Shown here: piece by piece, positions 26,666 through 35,280 of the stretch | Layout: every line of letters begins with the position of its first letter | How positions within the stretch are numbered: position 1 is the stretch's first letter | Source: an uncultured cyanobacterium | GTDB taxonomy: Bacteria > Cyanobacteriota > Cyanobacteriia > Cyanobacteriales > Chroococcidiopsidaceae | Direction of reading: 5' to 3' | Length of the DNA stretch: 52,325 nt | Assembly (NCBI GenBank): GCA_946221495.1 | Contig: CAMIFA010000012.1 | Location: 1-52,325, forward strand | Position numbers and translations under genes: made by a program | Notes under the pieces: model-generated | Told to the model about the DNA's origin: nothing | Database searches by the model: none | Seen by the model: the letters and a program-made list of their open reading frames with translations, nothing else

Positions 26666-27319
26666 TTAAATCCAAGTCGCTGCTTCTTCCCACCCTAGAC
26701 CTTTACGAGTAATAATAGGTTCTTCTTTTGTCAAGTCCAAAATAGTAGAAACTTGATATCCTGGTTTCTCACCATTATCGACAATTACATCTACTAACTT
26801 ATCTAAACTGTCAAACAATTCAGCTTGAGAAATATTGCTTTCTAATTCTAAAGATGCCTGTCCATTCTCATCTTGGCTAAGGTGCGCGGAAGTAGAAATA
26901 ATCGGATTCTCCAAAGCATTCAATAAAGCCAAGCATACAGGATGATTTGGAACACGAATTCCGGTAGTTTTGCGCTTTGGGTTCTGGACTAATCGCGGTA
27001 CTAATTTCGTTGCTGGGAGCAGAAATGTATATGTACCTGGAACTAAGTGCTTCATAATCCGATAAGCGGCATCACTGACTATGGCATAAGTCGCTACATT
27101 AGACAGCGAGGGACATAAAAACGTTAGTGGCTTATCATTCGATAGCTGCTTAATCTGGCGTACTCGTTCAACTGCAGATTTTGAGTTCAAATCACAACCG
27201 ATCGCATAAACTGTATCGGTAGGATATAACATCACTGCGCCATTCCGAAGCGCGTCTCTAATTTGTTCTATTGTGCGGGCTTGGGGATTATGCGGATGAA
27301 CAGTGTAAATTGTCGCCAT
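26666..27319 (-). CDS. Sua5/YciO/YrdC family, threonylcarbamoyl-AMP synthase-like
   Basis: The 217-residue protein has the YrdC fold with LRNGAVMLYPTDTVYAIGCD, KPLTFLCPSLSNVA, YTFLLPAT and GIRVPNHPVCLALL, followed by ISTSAHLSQDENG. TsaC/Sua5 enzymes make threonylcarbamoyl-AMP for the t6A37 modification of ANN-decoding tRNAs. The order of motifs fits either that enzyme or the YciO relative, whose role is less clear. It is divergent from larC with a 59-base gap to the larC start. Confidence 0.88.
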   Translation of the reverse strand: MATIYTVHPHNPQARTIEQIRDALRNGAVMLYPTDTVYAIGCDLNSKSAVERVRQIKQLSNDKPLTFLCPSLSNVATYAIVSDAAYRIMKHLVPGTYTFLLPATKLVPRLVQNPKRKTTGIRVPNHPVCLALLNALENPIISTSAHLSQDENGQASLELESNISQAELFDSLDKLVDVIVDNGEKPGYQVSTILDLTKEEPIITRKGLGWEEAATWI

Positions 27320-27378
27320 AACGGATGTTTAGTGAATATTAGCAGCTTGAAGTATTGCCTCTTAGATTTTGCCTACTT

Positions 27379-28623
27379 ATGAAACTAGCGTATCTAGACT
27401 GTCCGACTGGTATTGCTGGAGATATGTGCCTGGGAGCTTTAGCTGATGCAGGTGTTCCTTTAGACTACCTGATGGCAAAGCTTAAAGGGCTGGGTATTGA
27501 GCAAGAGTACCAGTTAAGAACAGAATCAGTGCATCGTAACGGGCAACGAGCAACTAAAGTTTATGTGGACTTATCAGCTGATGATCACCACGATGTACAC
27601 CATCATGAACGTCATTTACCAGAAATTGAGCAATTAATTACAGCAGCTAATTTGCCGTCAAGGGCAGAAGCTTGGAGTTTAGCGGTATTTCGCCAATTAG
27701 CGGCAGCAGAAGGGGCAGTACATGGCATTTCGCCAGAGCAGGTTCATTTTCATGAAGTAGGCGCTGTAGATGCGATTGTTGATATTATCGGTACTTGCTT
27801 AGGTTTAGATTGGTTAGGAATTGATCAACTTTATTGTTCGGCGCTACCGACTGGCGGCGGCACAATTAAGGCAGCACATGGCATTTTATCTGTACCAGTA
27901 CCAGCAGTGCTGAAATTGTGGGAAATGCGCGAGACTCCTATTTATAGCAATGGCATTGAACGGGAACTTGTAACCCCAACGGGAGCGGCGATCGCTACTA
28001 CTCTTGCTACTCATTTTGGTTCTCCTCCAGCAATGACTCTCCAGCGTGTAGGACTAGGGGCGGGTTCGCGAGATTTGCCAATTCCAAATATTTTACGACT
28101 TTGGCTTGGTAAAGGTAGCGAGAGGGAAAAATCTGAATCTTACATTGAACGCCCTGATTTAGAAACTATAGCGGTACTCGAAACCCAAATTGATGATTTG
28201 AGTCCGCAGGCGATCGGTTATGTGTTTGAAGCATTATTTACTGCTGGTGCAGTCGATGTTTTTACGCAGCCTATAGGGATGAAAAAATCTCGCCCAGGTA
28301 TTTTAATTACTGTTATCTGCCATCCTCAACAGTTAAGCAGTTGTGAAGCCGTTTTATTTCAAGAAACTACTACATTAGGAATTCGGCGCTTTACCCAGCA
28401 ACGCGCCATTTTGGAGCGTGAAATTCAACAAATTACAACTGAATACGGTGTTGTGCGCGTTAAGATTGCTTGGATGGGAGAAGCAGAGCGTAAGATCACT
28501 AACGTGCAGCCAGAGTATGAAGACTGTGCTTACTTAGCGAAACAACACAATATTCCTTGGCGAGAAGTTCATCGCCTAGCAATCCATCAGTGGTACACAC
28601 AAAACAATTTCTCTGAGAGTTGA
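27379..28623 (+). CDS. larC: Nickel-pincer cofactor cyclometallase LarC
   Basis: The 414-residue protein inserts nickel into the pincer cofactor used by lactate racemase-type enzymes. Evidence is the N-terminal LAYLDCPTGIAGDMCLGAL, the HFHEVGAVDAIVDIIGTCLG motif, GGGTIKAAHGILSVPVPAV, ELVTPTGAAI and the C-terminal ETQIDDLSPQAIGYVFE. The start is ATG 27379 because MKLAYLDC matches the family beginning; a TTG 24 bases upstream is less likely. In some bacteria LarC is made by frameshifting between two frames, but here it is one frame. larA and larB are not in the window. Confidence 0.92.
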   Translation: MKLAYLDCPTGIAGDMCLGALADAGVPLDYLMAKLKGLGIEQEYQLRTESVHRNGQRATKVYVDLSADDHHDVHHHERHLPEIEQLITAANLPSRAEAWSLAVFRQLAAAEGAVHGISPEQVHFHEVGAVDAIVDIIGTCLGLDWLGIDQLYCSALPTGGGTIKAAHGILSVPVPAVLKLWEMRETPIYSNGIERELVTPTGAAIATTLATHFGSPPAMTLQRVGLGAGSRDLPIPNILRLWLGKGSEREKSESYIERPDLETIAVLETQIDDLSPQAIGYVFEALFTAGAVDVFTQPIGMKKSRPGILITVICHPQQLSSCEAVLFQETTTLGIRRFTQQRAILEREIQQITTEYGVVRVKIAWMGEAERKITNVQPEYEDCAYLAKQHNIPWREVHRLAIHQWYTQNNFSES

Positions 28624-28649
28624 TCAAGCCACCAAAGCTAAACAAAAAA

Positions 28650-28689
28650 GTCAGGTAAGTTTCCAGTTGTTACGCTTAAACTTCCTGAC
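28650..28689. terminator. Bidirectional terminator between larC and lipoprotein gene
   Basis: The arms GTCAGGTAAGTTT (28650-28662) and AAACTTCCTGAC (28678-28689) pair with one bulged base. An A-run precedes and CTGTTTT follows, so it can serve both convergent genes. Confidence 0.75.
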
Positions 28690-28722
28690 CTGTTTTACTT
28701 GTATTAGCTTAAATCAAGCAAA

Positions 28723-29592
28723 TTAATCAAGTGTATCTTCAATGGCATTACCAGCTTTGTTCAAAGTATTTTGTGCTGCCTTGTCTATGCTACGTTGTGT
28801 ACCTCTAGCAGCTTGATTGAGTTTATTTTGGACAAAATTGCCAGTATCTTCAACTGTTCTTTGAGCATCGTCAGCTGTGCGGTCAGCACTTCTGTTTAAA
28901 CCGCTAAACAAACCGCGTGAATTTTCCTTAACATCACTAGCAGCTCGGTTAGTGCTTCTACTCAAGTCGTTAGCTGCACCGCGTGTATTTTCCTTGACAT
29001 CACTAGCAGCGCGGTTAATGCCCCTAGTTGCATCTTTAGTAGCGTTTACGGTGCTATCTTTAACATTTTCAACGCCCTGCTTTGCTGCTCTTCCTAAATT
29101 ATCAGCAGTGTCCTGAGCTTTATACTTAGTGTCTTCAGCGCTGCGTTGGAGGTTTCTGCCCACCTCTTCAACATTTTCGCCCTTCTTATCAAGGATACGT
29201 TTGGTGTTTTCCCCAACGTTGCTTGTTTGGTCAATCACGTTTCGTTCAGCATTTTCTATGAGCCTTGAGGCTTTATCTGCCGCAGCTCCTGCTTGTTTAG
29301 TTCTGGGATCTACATCACTAAACTCATTCATCGTGCCTTTTTCAAAGCGATTTTTCAGATTACGGTCGGGAGAAGTTGCAGTACCTCCCGGAACTTCTGG
29401 TCTAGGATTCTTTGCTTGGACTCCAGTTTCAGATTGCAACCCCGCAGGAACTTCTTGTCTTGTACTTCCTGTTCCGGTGTTAGTTCCGCCGTTGTTACAA
29501 GCTGTACTAACAAACAACAAAACTCCTGCTAGAAAAGTTGTTAAGATTTGACGCAGGCGGACTTTCTTAAACACAGCAATGACTTTGTTCAT
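28723..29592 (-). CDS. Lipoprotein with LEA/apolipophorin-like repeats
   Basis: The 289-residue protein has a charged N-terminus, a hydrophobic segment and a lipobox at LLFVSTAC (Cys32). The mature part is low-complexity, polar and helical, with repeated words such as NRAASDVKENTRG, NRAASDVKENSRG and DNLGRAAKQGVENVKD. These resemble LEA-type or apolipophorin-like repeats associated with desiccation or membrane protection. The N-terminal 35 residues are nearly the same as in the neighbouring lipoprotein, so the two share a family or export leader. Function is inferred only. Confidence 0.75.
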   Translation of the reverse strand: MNKVIAVFKKVRLRQILTTFLAGVLLFVSTACNNGGTNTGTGSTRQEVPAGLQSETGVQAKNPRPEVPGGTATSPDRNLKNRFEKGTMNEFSDVDPRTKQAGAAADKASRLIENAERNVIDQTSNVGENTKRILDKKGENVEEVGRNLQRSAEDTKYKAQDTADNLGRAAKQGVENVKDSTVNATKDATRGINRAASDVKENTRGAANDLSRSTNRAASDVKENSRGLFSGLNRSADRTADDAQRTVEDTGNFVQNKLNQAARGTQRSIDKAAQNTLNKAGNAIEDTLD

Positions 29593-29742
29593 AGCAATAC
29601 TCCATGCTATTTTTTGGTTGATTTAAACATGAATTAAGTAGTACCCCACCAATTTTGAATTCAATTTTGGAAGATACCATTCATCTAACTACAACAAGTC
29701 TTTTGAATGGTAGCTTAAAGGGATTGGGGCATTAAACAATTT

Positions 29743-30309
29743 CTATTTATGTAAAGCAGGATTGCTTTGAAATTCAGGTCTTTGACCTGCTTCGTCTGAC
29801 TTCTCTTTTATGAATTCTGTCGCCTCTTGAAACGCGCCCTTAACTGTTTCCAGGCGATTTCCAGCTCTTTCACCCAGGCTGGCGTTGCGCTGGTTTAAAC
29901 CACCGGGTTCAGGTTTAGCGAAGTCTTCAACAGTTTTTATTGGCAGTTGAGCTTCTTTTTGTGCTCGTCCTGCTGGTTCTTCAGCACCTGGGTAAAGGAT
30001 TTCAGATTCTTTATTTCGAGTTAAATCTGTAGCAATTAGCGAGTTTAGAGGTAAGCTAGCTTGTTTTCCAGATTTAGTGAGGTTGTTTACCTTAGAATCT
30101 GTAGATGTTTTTAAGTCTGTATAGCCATCTCCACCAGACTTGTAGGGGTTATTTGCACCGCCAGCCTGAACAGAAGGATTGTCTGGACGTGCGCCTTGGG
30201 CATTTCCACTATTACAAGCTGTGTTAACAATGAGCAACATTCCTGCCAAAAAGACGGTTACAATCTGGCGCAGTCGTAGTTTTTTAAAGAAAGCCATTAA
30301 CCTATTCAC
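29743..30309 (-). CDS. Small lipoprotein paralogous in its N-terminus (possibly DUF6658)
   Basis: The 188-residue protein begins MNRLMAFFKKLRLRQIVTVF and has a lipobox ending NTAC (Cys32), matching the leader of the downstream lipoprotein. The rest is polar, with NNPYKSGGDGYTDLKTSTDS, a pattern I associate with a cyanobacterial family of unknown function. An AGGAG ribosome-binding site precedes the ATG. It is followed in the same direction by the second lipoprotein after 150 bases. Confidence 0.72.
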   Translation of the reverse strand: MNRLMAFFKKLRLRQIVTVFLAGMLLIVNTACNSGNAQGARPDNPSVQAGGANNPYKSGGDGYTDLKTSTDSKVNNLTKSGKQASLPLNSLIATDLTRNKESEILYPGAEEPAGRAQKEAQLPIKTVEDFAKPEPGGLNQRNASLGERAGNRLETVKGAFQEATEFIKEKSDEAGQRPEFQSNPALHK

Positions 30310-30720
30310 AAAGTCCTCCTTTTAAGTTCAAGCAAGGCAATTATTTGGTTTAACTACTTCTCTTCCGATGTCGTAATGTTTTACGCTTAACTGTTTGATT
30401 AGCGGAAGAGCTATTTGGCGTTATTGTTGGCTTTAGCTAATATTTAACCACCAATCGCCGATAATACGAAGGAATGTGCGATCGCTGCCTCTAGCAAAGG
30501 TCACATTCGTACTATCGCTTCCACCTTCATGTTCTCTAACTCTAGAGAGATTCAACATCGCTCCACATCTGCACGTTAGTAGTCAAAGTTGATTAAGTTT
30601 AAAAAATACGTGACTCTATCATTTAAAGCAGCAATTTATAAAAATAATTGTGAAGACAATTGCGGAACTTTTTGTCATATTTCTTGATAATTGAATTAAG
30701 GCAGTGCAAGGAGGCAGGAA
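30310..30720. other. Divergent intergenic region
   Basis: This region separates the lipoprotein gene from the LPG-synthase-like gene. It contains a 7-bp inverted repeat GAATGTG/CACATTC (30472-30478 and 30502-30508) with a HIP1-like site in the loop. No gene is supported. Confidence 0.4.
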
Positions 30721-31680
30721 ATTTATAAATTATTAAAGCAAAGGTCATACCTCAAGTTTTTCTGCCGTTGGCTGATTTTAGGCGGGACGCTGTTTTTTTT
30801 GCTAAAAGCCCTTAAAGATCATTGGCAGGAAGTAGTAGCGATTGAAATTGCTCCGGTGGGATGGGCAACTTTAGCGATCGCTTTAGGTGTAACCCTAAGC
30901 GCGCATATCTTGTCTGGCTGGGTGTGGACGTGGATTTTGCAGGAACTAAATCAACCTGTACCCAATTCCCAGTTCATCCAAATTTACTTAAAAACTAATA
31001 TCGGCAAGTATTTACCAGGTAATGTTTGGCATTTCTACGGGCGAATTTTGGCAGCTAAAACTGCTGGCGTTCCTACTAATGCAGCAACGCTAAGTGTGGT
31101 ACTAGAGCCGCTACTAATGGCTGCTGCAGCTTTAGTTATGGCGTTAATTAATATCCAGCCTATAGCATCAAACAACTTCGTCAAGCTACAAGGATTACCG
31201 ATACTGGGTTTAGCTTGTGTACTAGTCGGAATTCATCCGCAGTTTTTAAACAGAGTAATTAATGTTTTACGCAGATTAAAGTCAAAAGGAACTAACTCTA
31301 GTTCAGATGATAGTCAAGCTTTGCAGCTTAGACGTTATCCTTTCAAGCCATTATTAGGAGAGTTAGGTTTTATCGGATTACGTGGTGCTGGTTTTTTGTT
31401 AACACTGCTAGCTTTTAAACCTCTGGACTTACAGCAAATTCCTCTAATACTAAGTGCTTTTAGTTTCGCCTGGTTGCTAGGTTTAGTTACTCCGGGCGCG
31501 CCTGGCGGTTTGGGTGTTTTTGAAGCTACGGCGATCGCCCTTTTACAAGGCAGCTTTTCCGGAGGTTTAATTATCAGTGCGATCGCTCTATACCGCATGG
31601 TCAGCATTATAGCTGAGGCTAGTGGTGCTGGACTCGCTTGGCTAGATGAACAGCGAACACCACCAACTAAAAGCAATTGA
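30721..31680 (+). CDS. Lysylphosphatidylglycerol synthase-like transmembrane protein (UPF0104)
   Basis: This multi-pass membrane protein of about 319 residues has family segments including SGWVWTWILQELNQPVPN, TNIGKYLPGNVWHFYGRI and LLGLVTPGAPGGLGVFEATA, typical of the flippase-like half of MprF and related proteins. The first obvious start, TTG 30799, would cut off the first membrane segment. Upstream the same frame encodes FCRWLILGGTLFFLLKAL, and a perfect AAGGAGG at 30708-30714 is followed 6 bases later by ATT at 30721. The frame has a stop at 30697-30699. ATT is therefore proposed as the start codon. The substrate is unknown. Confidence 0.8.
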   Translation: MYKLLKQRSYLKFFCRWLILGGTLFFLLKALKDHWQEVVAIEIAPVGWATLAIALGVTLSAHILSGWVWTWILQELNQPVPNSQFIQIYLKTNIGKYLPGNVWHFYGRILAAKTAGVPTNAATLSVVLEPLLMAAAALVMALINIQPIASNNFVKLQGLPILGLACVLVGIHPQFLNRVINVLRRLKSKGTNSSSDDSQALQLRRYPFKPLLGELGFIGLRGAGFLLTLLAFKPLDLQQIPLILSAFSFAWLLGLVTPGAPGGLGVFEATAIALLQGSFSGGLIISAIALYRMVSIIAEASGAGLAWLDEQRTPPTKSN

Positions 31681-31783
31681 GTTACTTCTTGTACTCGTCA
31701 GGTGAGATTTTTATAGCTCTAGCCTAGCGGAAACGTGCGAACCCTCTATAGGCTTTTACTATTTAAATATTGGCATTATCTAG

Positions 31784-32989
31784 CTAATTAAGTTTCACTG
31801 ATTTATTATCGACATAGATAGCAAACATCACTTTATAAATTTCTACAAAGTTATTTGCTGACTTAAATTCTGCTGCTGGAGCATTTTCGTAGTAGCGATT
31901 TAATTCAGTGATACAAGTTTGTAAATGACTACGAGATGCTTTACAGATGAGAACGATTTTGAGCAATACAATGACTAAAGTCATATGATTGCCTTGAGAT
32001 ATTAATGAAAGAAATAATGGTGAAGGAGTACGATGATTTTCAGTTGTTAGATACTCAATTAAACGGTTACAAGTCCTGTGTAGTAACGCATCAGTTAATG
32101 TATGTCCGTTACAATTGTAATTTAGTGCTGCTAATTTCTGAGATATGTCTAGCTTTGAAGTGTCAACAACTTCTCTATTTTCTGTGGAATAGAGTAGGTA
32201 TTTTTGTAGTCTTTGTTTGAATTCCTGATAATTTGTAGTTTTATTTTGTTTAATAAAGGTATTAGCAATATTTGCATAACTTGCTGGTTCGCGTTTAGCA
32301 ACAATTATTTTAATTAAACGCAGAATTTCATCTCCTAGCTGGGTAGGATTTTTAGCTTTATCAACGTTCCCCGATTGAGAACGAGCCATATACACTGCCA
32401 TGTCAAACTTGGAGCGGTATTGTAGTGGTTTTGCTCGCTCCTGAGCAGTTTGTCGCTGTTCTACTGGTTTGGTGCGAGTATGAGCGTGAGGAACTGCTAA
32501 ATTAGCAGTATAGCTGTTGCTCCAATGAACTTGACCTTGACATTTAGCAGCAAATGCTTGAAGTTCTTGGTAATCTTTGCTGTTGACAAAATTTTGCAGC
32601 CAACTTTTAAGGCGATCGCCAGATGAAGATTGATTGTTTGAATTAGCTAATATCTCAATTAATTGCTGAATATATCTTTCTTTTTTATTTGCTTTCCAAT
32701 TATTAATTACTATATAGCAGCACCGCTTAACTGTAGACTGGAATTCTTCTTCATTATTCCAAGCAACGAGTTCGTTTATTGCTTGAACTGGATCTGAATC
32801 TGAATTTTTTTCCTGAATAAATAAGCTACTAAATTCCTGCAAAACAGCTTCTGCTGACCATTGCTTAACAATATCTAATAAAAAGCGATAAATACTTTCT
32901 TGCGCTTGCTCAATACTGCGGATTGGTTGGCTTGACAAGCCAAAGGTTTTAGATGGTTGATTGTTTAATAACTGTGTCGAGTTAACCAT
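31784..32989 (-). CDS. Hypothetical cyanobacterial protein
   Basis: The 401-residue protein has no domain I recognise. It is soluble and mainly helical, with an N-terminal half containing AVLQEFSSLFIQEK and QAINELVAWNNEEEFQ, a basic linker around residues 165-200, and a C-terminal helical domain with LHRTCNRLIEYLT and MTLVIVLLKIVLICKA. It resembles in layout other helical cyanobacterial proteins of unknown role. It lies next to the integrase region but is not evidently part of an element. Confidence 0.7.
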   Translation of the reverse strand: MVNSTQLLNNQPSKTFGLSSQPIRSIEQAQESIYRFLLDIVKQWSAEAVLQEFSSLFIQEKNSDSDPVQAINELVAWNNEEEFQSTVKRCCYIVINNWKANKKERYIQQLIEILANSNNQSSSGDRLKSWLQNFVNSKDYQELQAFAAKCQGQVHWSNSYTANLAVPHAHTRTKPVEQRQTAQERAKPLQYRSKFDMAVYMARSQSGNVDKAKNPTQLGDEILRLIKIIVAKREPASYANIANTFIKQNKTTNYQEFKQRLQKYLLYSTENREVVDTSKLDISQKLAALNYNCNGHTLTDALLHRTCNRLIEYLTTENHRTPSPLFLSLISQGNHMTLVIVLLKIVLICKASRSHLQTCITELNRYYENAPAAEFKSANNFVEIYKVMFAIYVDNKSVKLN

Positions 32990-33000
32990 AAATTAAAAGC

Positions 33001-33488
33001 CCCTCCTAATTAAGAAGCCATATCCTTTTTGCGTATATCTCTGTATAGTATTCCTTCTAATATAAAGATTCGAGACTTAAGCGAGTCTTTTGTGTGAAGC
33101 TTTAATGAAAATATAGTAGGCGATCGCTAGTAATATTAGGTATTAAGCTCAGTAACCCAGTATTTCTACGGAACAAATAAGTTGATTTCAGTTATTAGGC
33201 TGACTTAGAGAAGTTGTACTTGGAAGCGCGATCGCACTTATAGAACTATAGATTCTTTAGCCTTGTGTGAATATTATTTGCTTAACCTTGACTGCTGTAT
33301 CCAAAACTATATAAAACCATAGTCAAATGGCGAGTGCATCGCTTTTGGCAACGCAAGCTTGATAAATTAGCACTTGCTGTTAGTTAAAAAGGTATCATTC
33401 ACTCAATGATGGCTTTTTCCTGTGTGGATCGTGATTGCAGATTTCCTATTTTAGTTGAGATTGCATAGCTGCTACTGACTTCATGTAA
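33001..33488. other. Intergenic region between hypothetical gene and integrase
   Basis: No gene is supported. The region includes the promoter side of the hypothetical minus-strand gene and the integrase terminator at 33386-33418. Confidence 0.5.
33386..33418 (-). terminator. Probable terminator of the integrase gene
   Basis: AAAAAGGTATCATT and AATGATGGCTTTTT form a 14-bp stem with two mismatches and a 5-base loop. On the minus strand it ends in a T-run, 71 bases after the integrase stop codon. Confidence 0.65.
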
Positions 33489-34853
33489 TCAATTATCAGA
33501 TAGCAGTGCTTTAAGCTGGTTTATTTGATTAGAGCTTAAGTTTGCTAGAACATCAATTAACTGACTAGGTAAGTTATTGATAGGCACTTTCTGAAGAATT
33601 AAATTAGGATTACCAGGAACACTTAAGGCATCTCTATTAAGATAAGCATTATTGCTAACTAATGCACTATTACCTACCCATTGAGCCACCGTAGAGATTG
33701 GGACTTTACAGATATTGACTTGATGAGAAATAAATGTATGGCGTGTTGCGTATAGCCTCAAATATTCCTTGACTTTTCCTTGTTTTATTAGTGTTGGAAC
33801 TACACCAGGATGTCTGTCATGTATATTGTTTTTCCCCCTCCAGACCTCATGTAATTTGTTAGCGTCGGTAATATTTCCCAACTTAGAAGTAAACACGACA
33901 TCATCCGCATTTCTCTCAGGTAAAGCTTTTAAAAGATTCCATAGTAAACCATCTTTAGGCATGGGAAGAAATCTAATTGTATTGGTTTTTGTTGGTTTAA
34001 ATATTTTTAATTTTGGGTTGAATGTGCGACGGATTGTAATTAACTCTCTATCCCATTTAATGTCCCTCCACTTTAAACCTACTGCTTCACCAGTGCGACA
34101 ACCAGACCAAAATAAGAATTTAATAATTGGAGTAAAATGATTTCTACGTTTAGAAGATTCAAAAGATTGAATAATGGCATTCATTTCATCAACTGTAAAA
34201 GCTCTAGTATCATCATCTCCTTCTTCATTATCAAAGTTAGATTGAGTCTTTTTTTTCCCTTTTGGGATGTTAATTTGTTCTGCCATACCCTCAAAAGGAT
34301 TATCAGGTAGTTTCTTATGTTTAACTGCTAGCTGACAAGCTTTACTAAGATGTCTTAAACACTCTTTGACCAACTTTGAGCCGCGACTTTTAACCAGATG
34401 GTTACGAATACTGAGAGGATCTTCGCCTACAACCGCGATCGCTTCTTCAATAGCTCTACGGAAAGTTCCTTTAAATTCAATATCTAAAGTTGTTTGCTCA
34501 ACTGATCCGGATCGGTAATCACAATACTGATCGTAAAGCTCCAGAATAGAAGATTGCCTGATAGGTGTAACAACAGTTAAACAAGTTTTCTTACTTCCCA
34601 ACCCATATTTATTAAAGCTTGGATCGAATTGACCCGAAAGAATATCCAAGTGCATGATGTGGCACTTAGTCTCTAGCAGCGAGTAATTCTCTGGTGTATC
34701 TGGAAGACCAGGACGGAAAGAGAATCTAACCTTATTCCAAAACTGTTGCGATAGCTTACGGCTAAAGCTTAACCGTAACCATCCACCGTCCATTTTTTGA
34801 ATAGTAATACTTCCCTCGTAGCTTTTTTTACCTATTTGTCGTTGCGTCTCCAT
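33489..34853 (-). CDS. Tyrosine-type site-specific integrase
   Basis: The 454-residue recombinase has an N-terminal arm-binding-like region (about 1-95), a core-binding domain (about 100-200) and a catalytic domain (about 215-410). Catalytic residues are R253 (GCRTGEAVGL), K289, the box YATRHTF (R371, H372; the first His of HxxR is Tyr368), N395 where H or W is common, and Tyr404 (NAYL). The gene starts just beyond the 3' end of tRNA-Leu, the position typical for an integrase of an element inserted in a tRNA gene. No second attachment site was found in the window, so the element border is unknown. Confidence 0.9.
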   Translation of the reverse strand: METQRQIGKKSYEGSITIQKMDGGWLRLSFSRKLSQQFWNKVRFSFRPGLPDTPENYSLLETKCHIMHLDILSGQFDPSFNKYGLGSKKTCLTVVTPIRQSSILELYDQYCDYRSGSVEQTTLDIEFKGTFRRAIEEAIAVVGEDPLSIRNHLVKSRGSKLVKECLRHLSKACQLAVKHKKLPDNPFEGMAEQINIPKGKKKTQSNFDNEEGDDDTRAFTVDEMNAIIQSFESSKRRNHFTPIIKFLFWSGCRTGEAVGLKWRDIKWDRELITIRRTFNPKLKIFKPTKTNTIRFLPMPKDGLLWNLLKALPERNADDVVFTSKLGNITDANKLHEVWRGKNNIHDRHPGVVPTLIKQGKVKEYLRLYATRHTFISHQVNICKVPISTVAQWVGNSALVSNNAYLNRDALSVPGNPNLILQKVPINNLPSQLIDVLANLSSNQINQLKALLSDN

Positions 34854-34895
34854 TACGTCTCCACTTATAGCAATAAATTAACTATTTCAAAATGA

Positions 34896-34916
34896 AACCC
34901 CTTCTAGCAAGGGGTT
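34896..34916 (-). terminator. Terminator of tRNA-Leu
   Basis: A perfect 8-bp stem AACCCCTT/AAGGGGTT with a 5-base loop lies 29 bases beyond the tRNA 3' end. On the minus strand it is followed by TCATTTTG. It also sits upstream of the integrase start. Confidence 0.75.
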
Positions 34917-34944
34917 GTAATTAAGTATATCACGTTTTTTGGTA

Positions 34945-35279
34945 TGGGGGCAGAGGGACTTGAACCCTCACGACATTTTACTGTCAACGGATTTTCATTC
35001 TCTCGCAGCTTTCGCTACTGCCTTGGAGTTAAAACCAAATGGCTTTGAGAATTGGACTCTCCCTTTACCCTCGTCTATGGCACAAGCATCTTGCCTGTAA
35101 TTACGTTAGGGTAGCTCCCGTCGAGTCTCTGCACCTTCCGAATTCTCGGCTTGGCTCAGGATTGCCTTGTCTGTAACCAGATTTAGGTTTCCCTGAGTTT
35201 GAGAGCGGTCACTTGACAGATTTCTCGATCAAGGCTCAGTTGTCTAAGTCCGTAGCGTCTACCATTCCGCCACGCCCCC
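34945..35279 (-). tRNA. trnL-UAA: tRNA-Leu(UAA) interrupted by a group I intron
   Basis: The 5' exon (35246-35279, 34 nt) begins GGGGGCGTGGCGGAATGGTA and ends CGGACTT. The 3' exon (34945-34995, 51 nt) begins AAAATCCG and contains GGTTCAAGTCCC, ending with TGCCCCCA. The acceptor arms pair GGGGGCG with TGCCCCC (one G-U). The anticodon UAA is formed across the splice junction after U34. The 85-nt mature tRNA has the long variable arm of leucine tRNAs. CCA is not encoded. This is the classical intron-bearing tRNA shared by cyanobacteria and plastids. Confidence 0.96.
34996..35245 (-). ncRNA. Group I intron in tRNA-Leu(UAA)
   Basis: The 250-nt intron lies in the anticodon loop after U34 and ends in G at 34996. 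Recognisable parts are the 5' region ending in GAGCCTTG, the P/Q-like CTCAGGGAAACCTAAATC and AATCCTGAGCCAAG, the AAGGTGCAGAGACTCGACGG segment (R/S-like core), and the terminal GAGAGAATG. No homing-endonuclease frame is inside. It is expected to self-splice with a guanosine cofactor. Confidence 0.93.
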
Positions 35280-35280
35280 T

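Noticed and set aside
28877..29551. + strand open frames of 79-140 codons opposite the lipoprotein gene
   Set aside because: They result from the low-complexity composition of the lipoprotein gene. The minus frame has a lipobox and a proper start.
32005..32220. + strand frame of 71 codons within the hypothetical gene at 31784-32989
   Set aside because: It is embedded antisense in a longer frame with continuous helical protein character.
33489..34853. Complete prophage or integrative element
   Set aside because: Only an integrase is present next to the tRNA. No structural phage, replication or conjugation genes and no second att site were found.
35246..35279. Reading the 5' tRNA half as a separate truncated tRNA
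   Set aside because: The two halves pair in acceptor and anticodon stems and flank a typical group I intron, so they form one gene.
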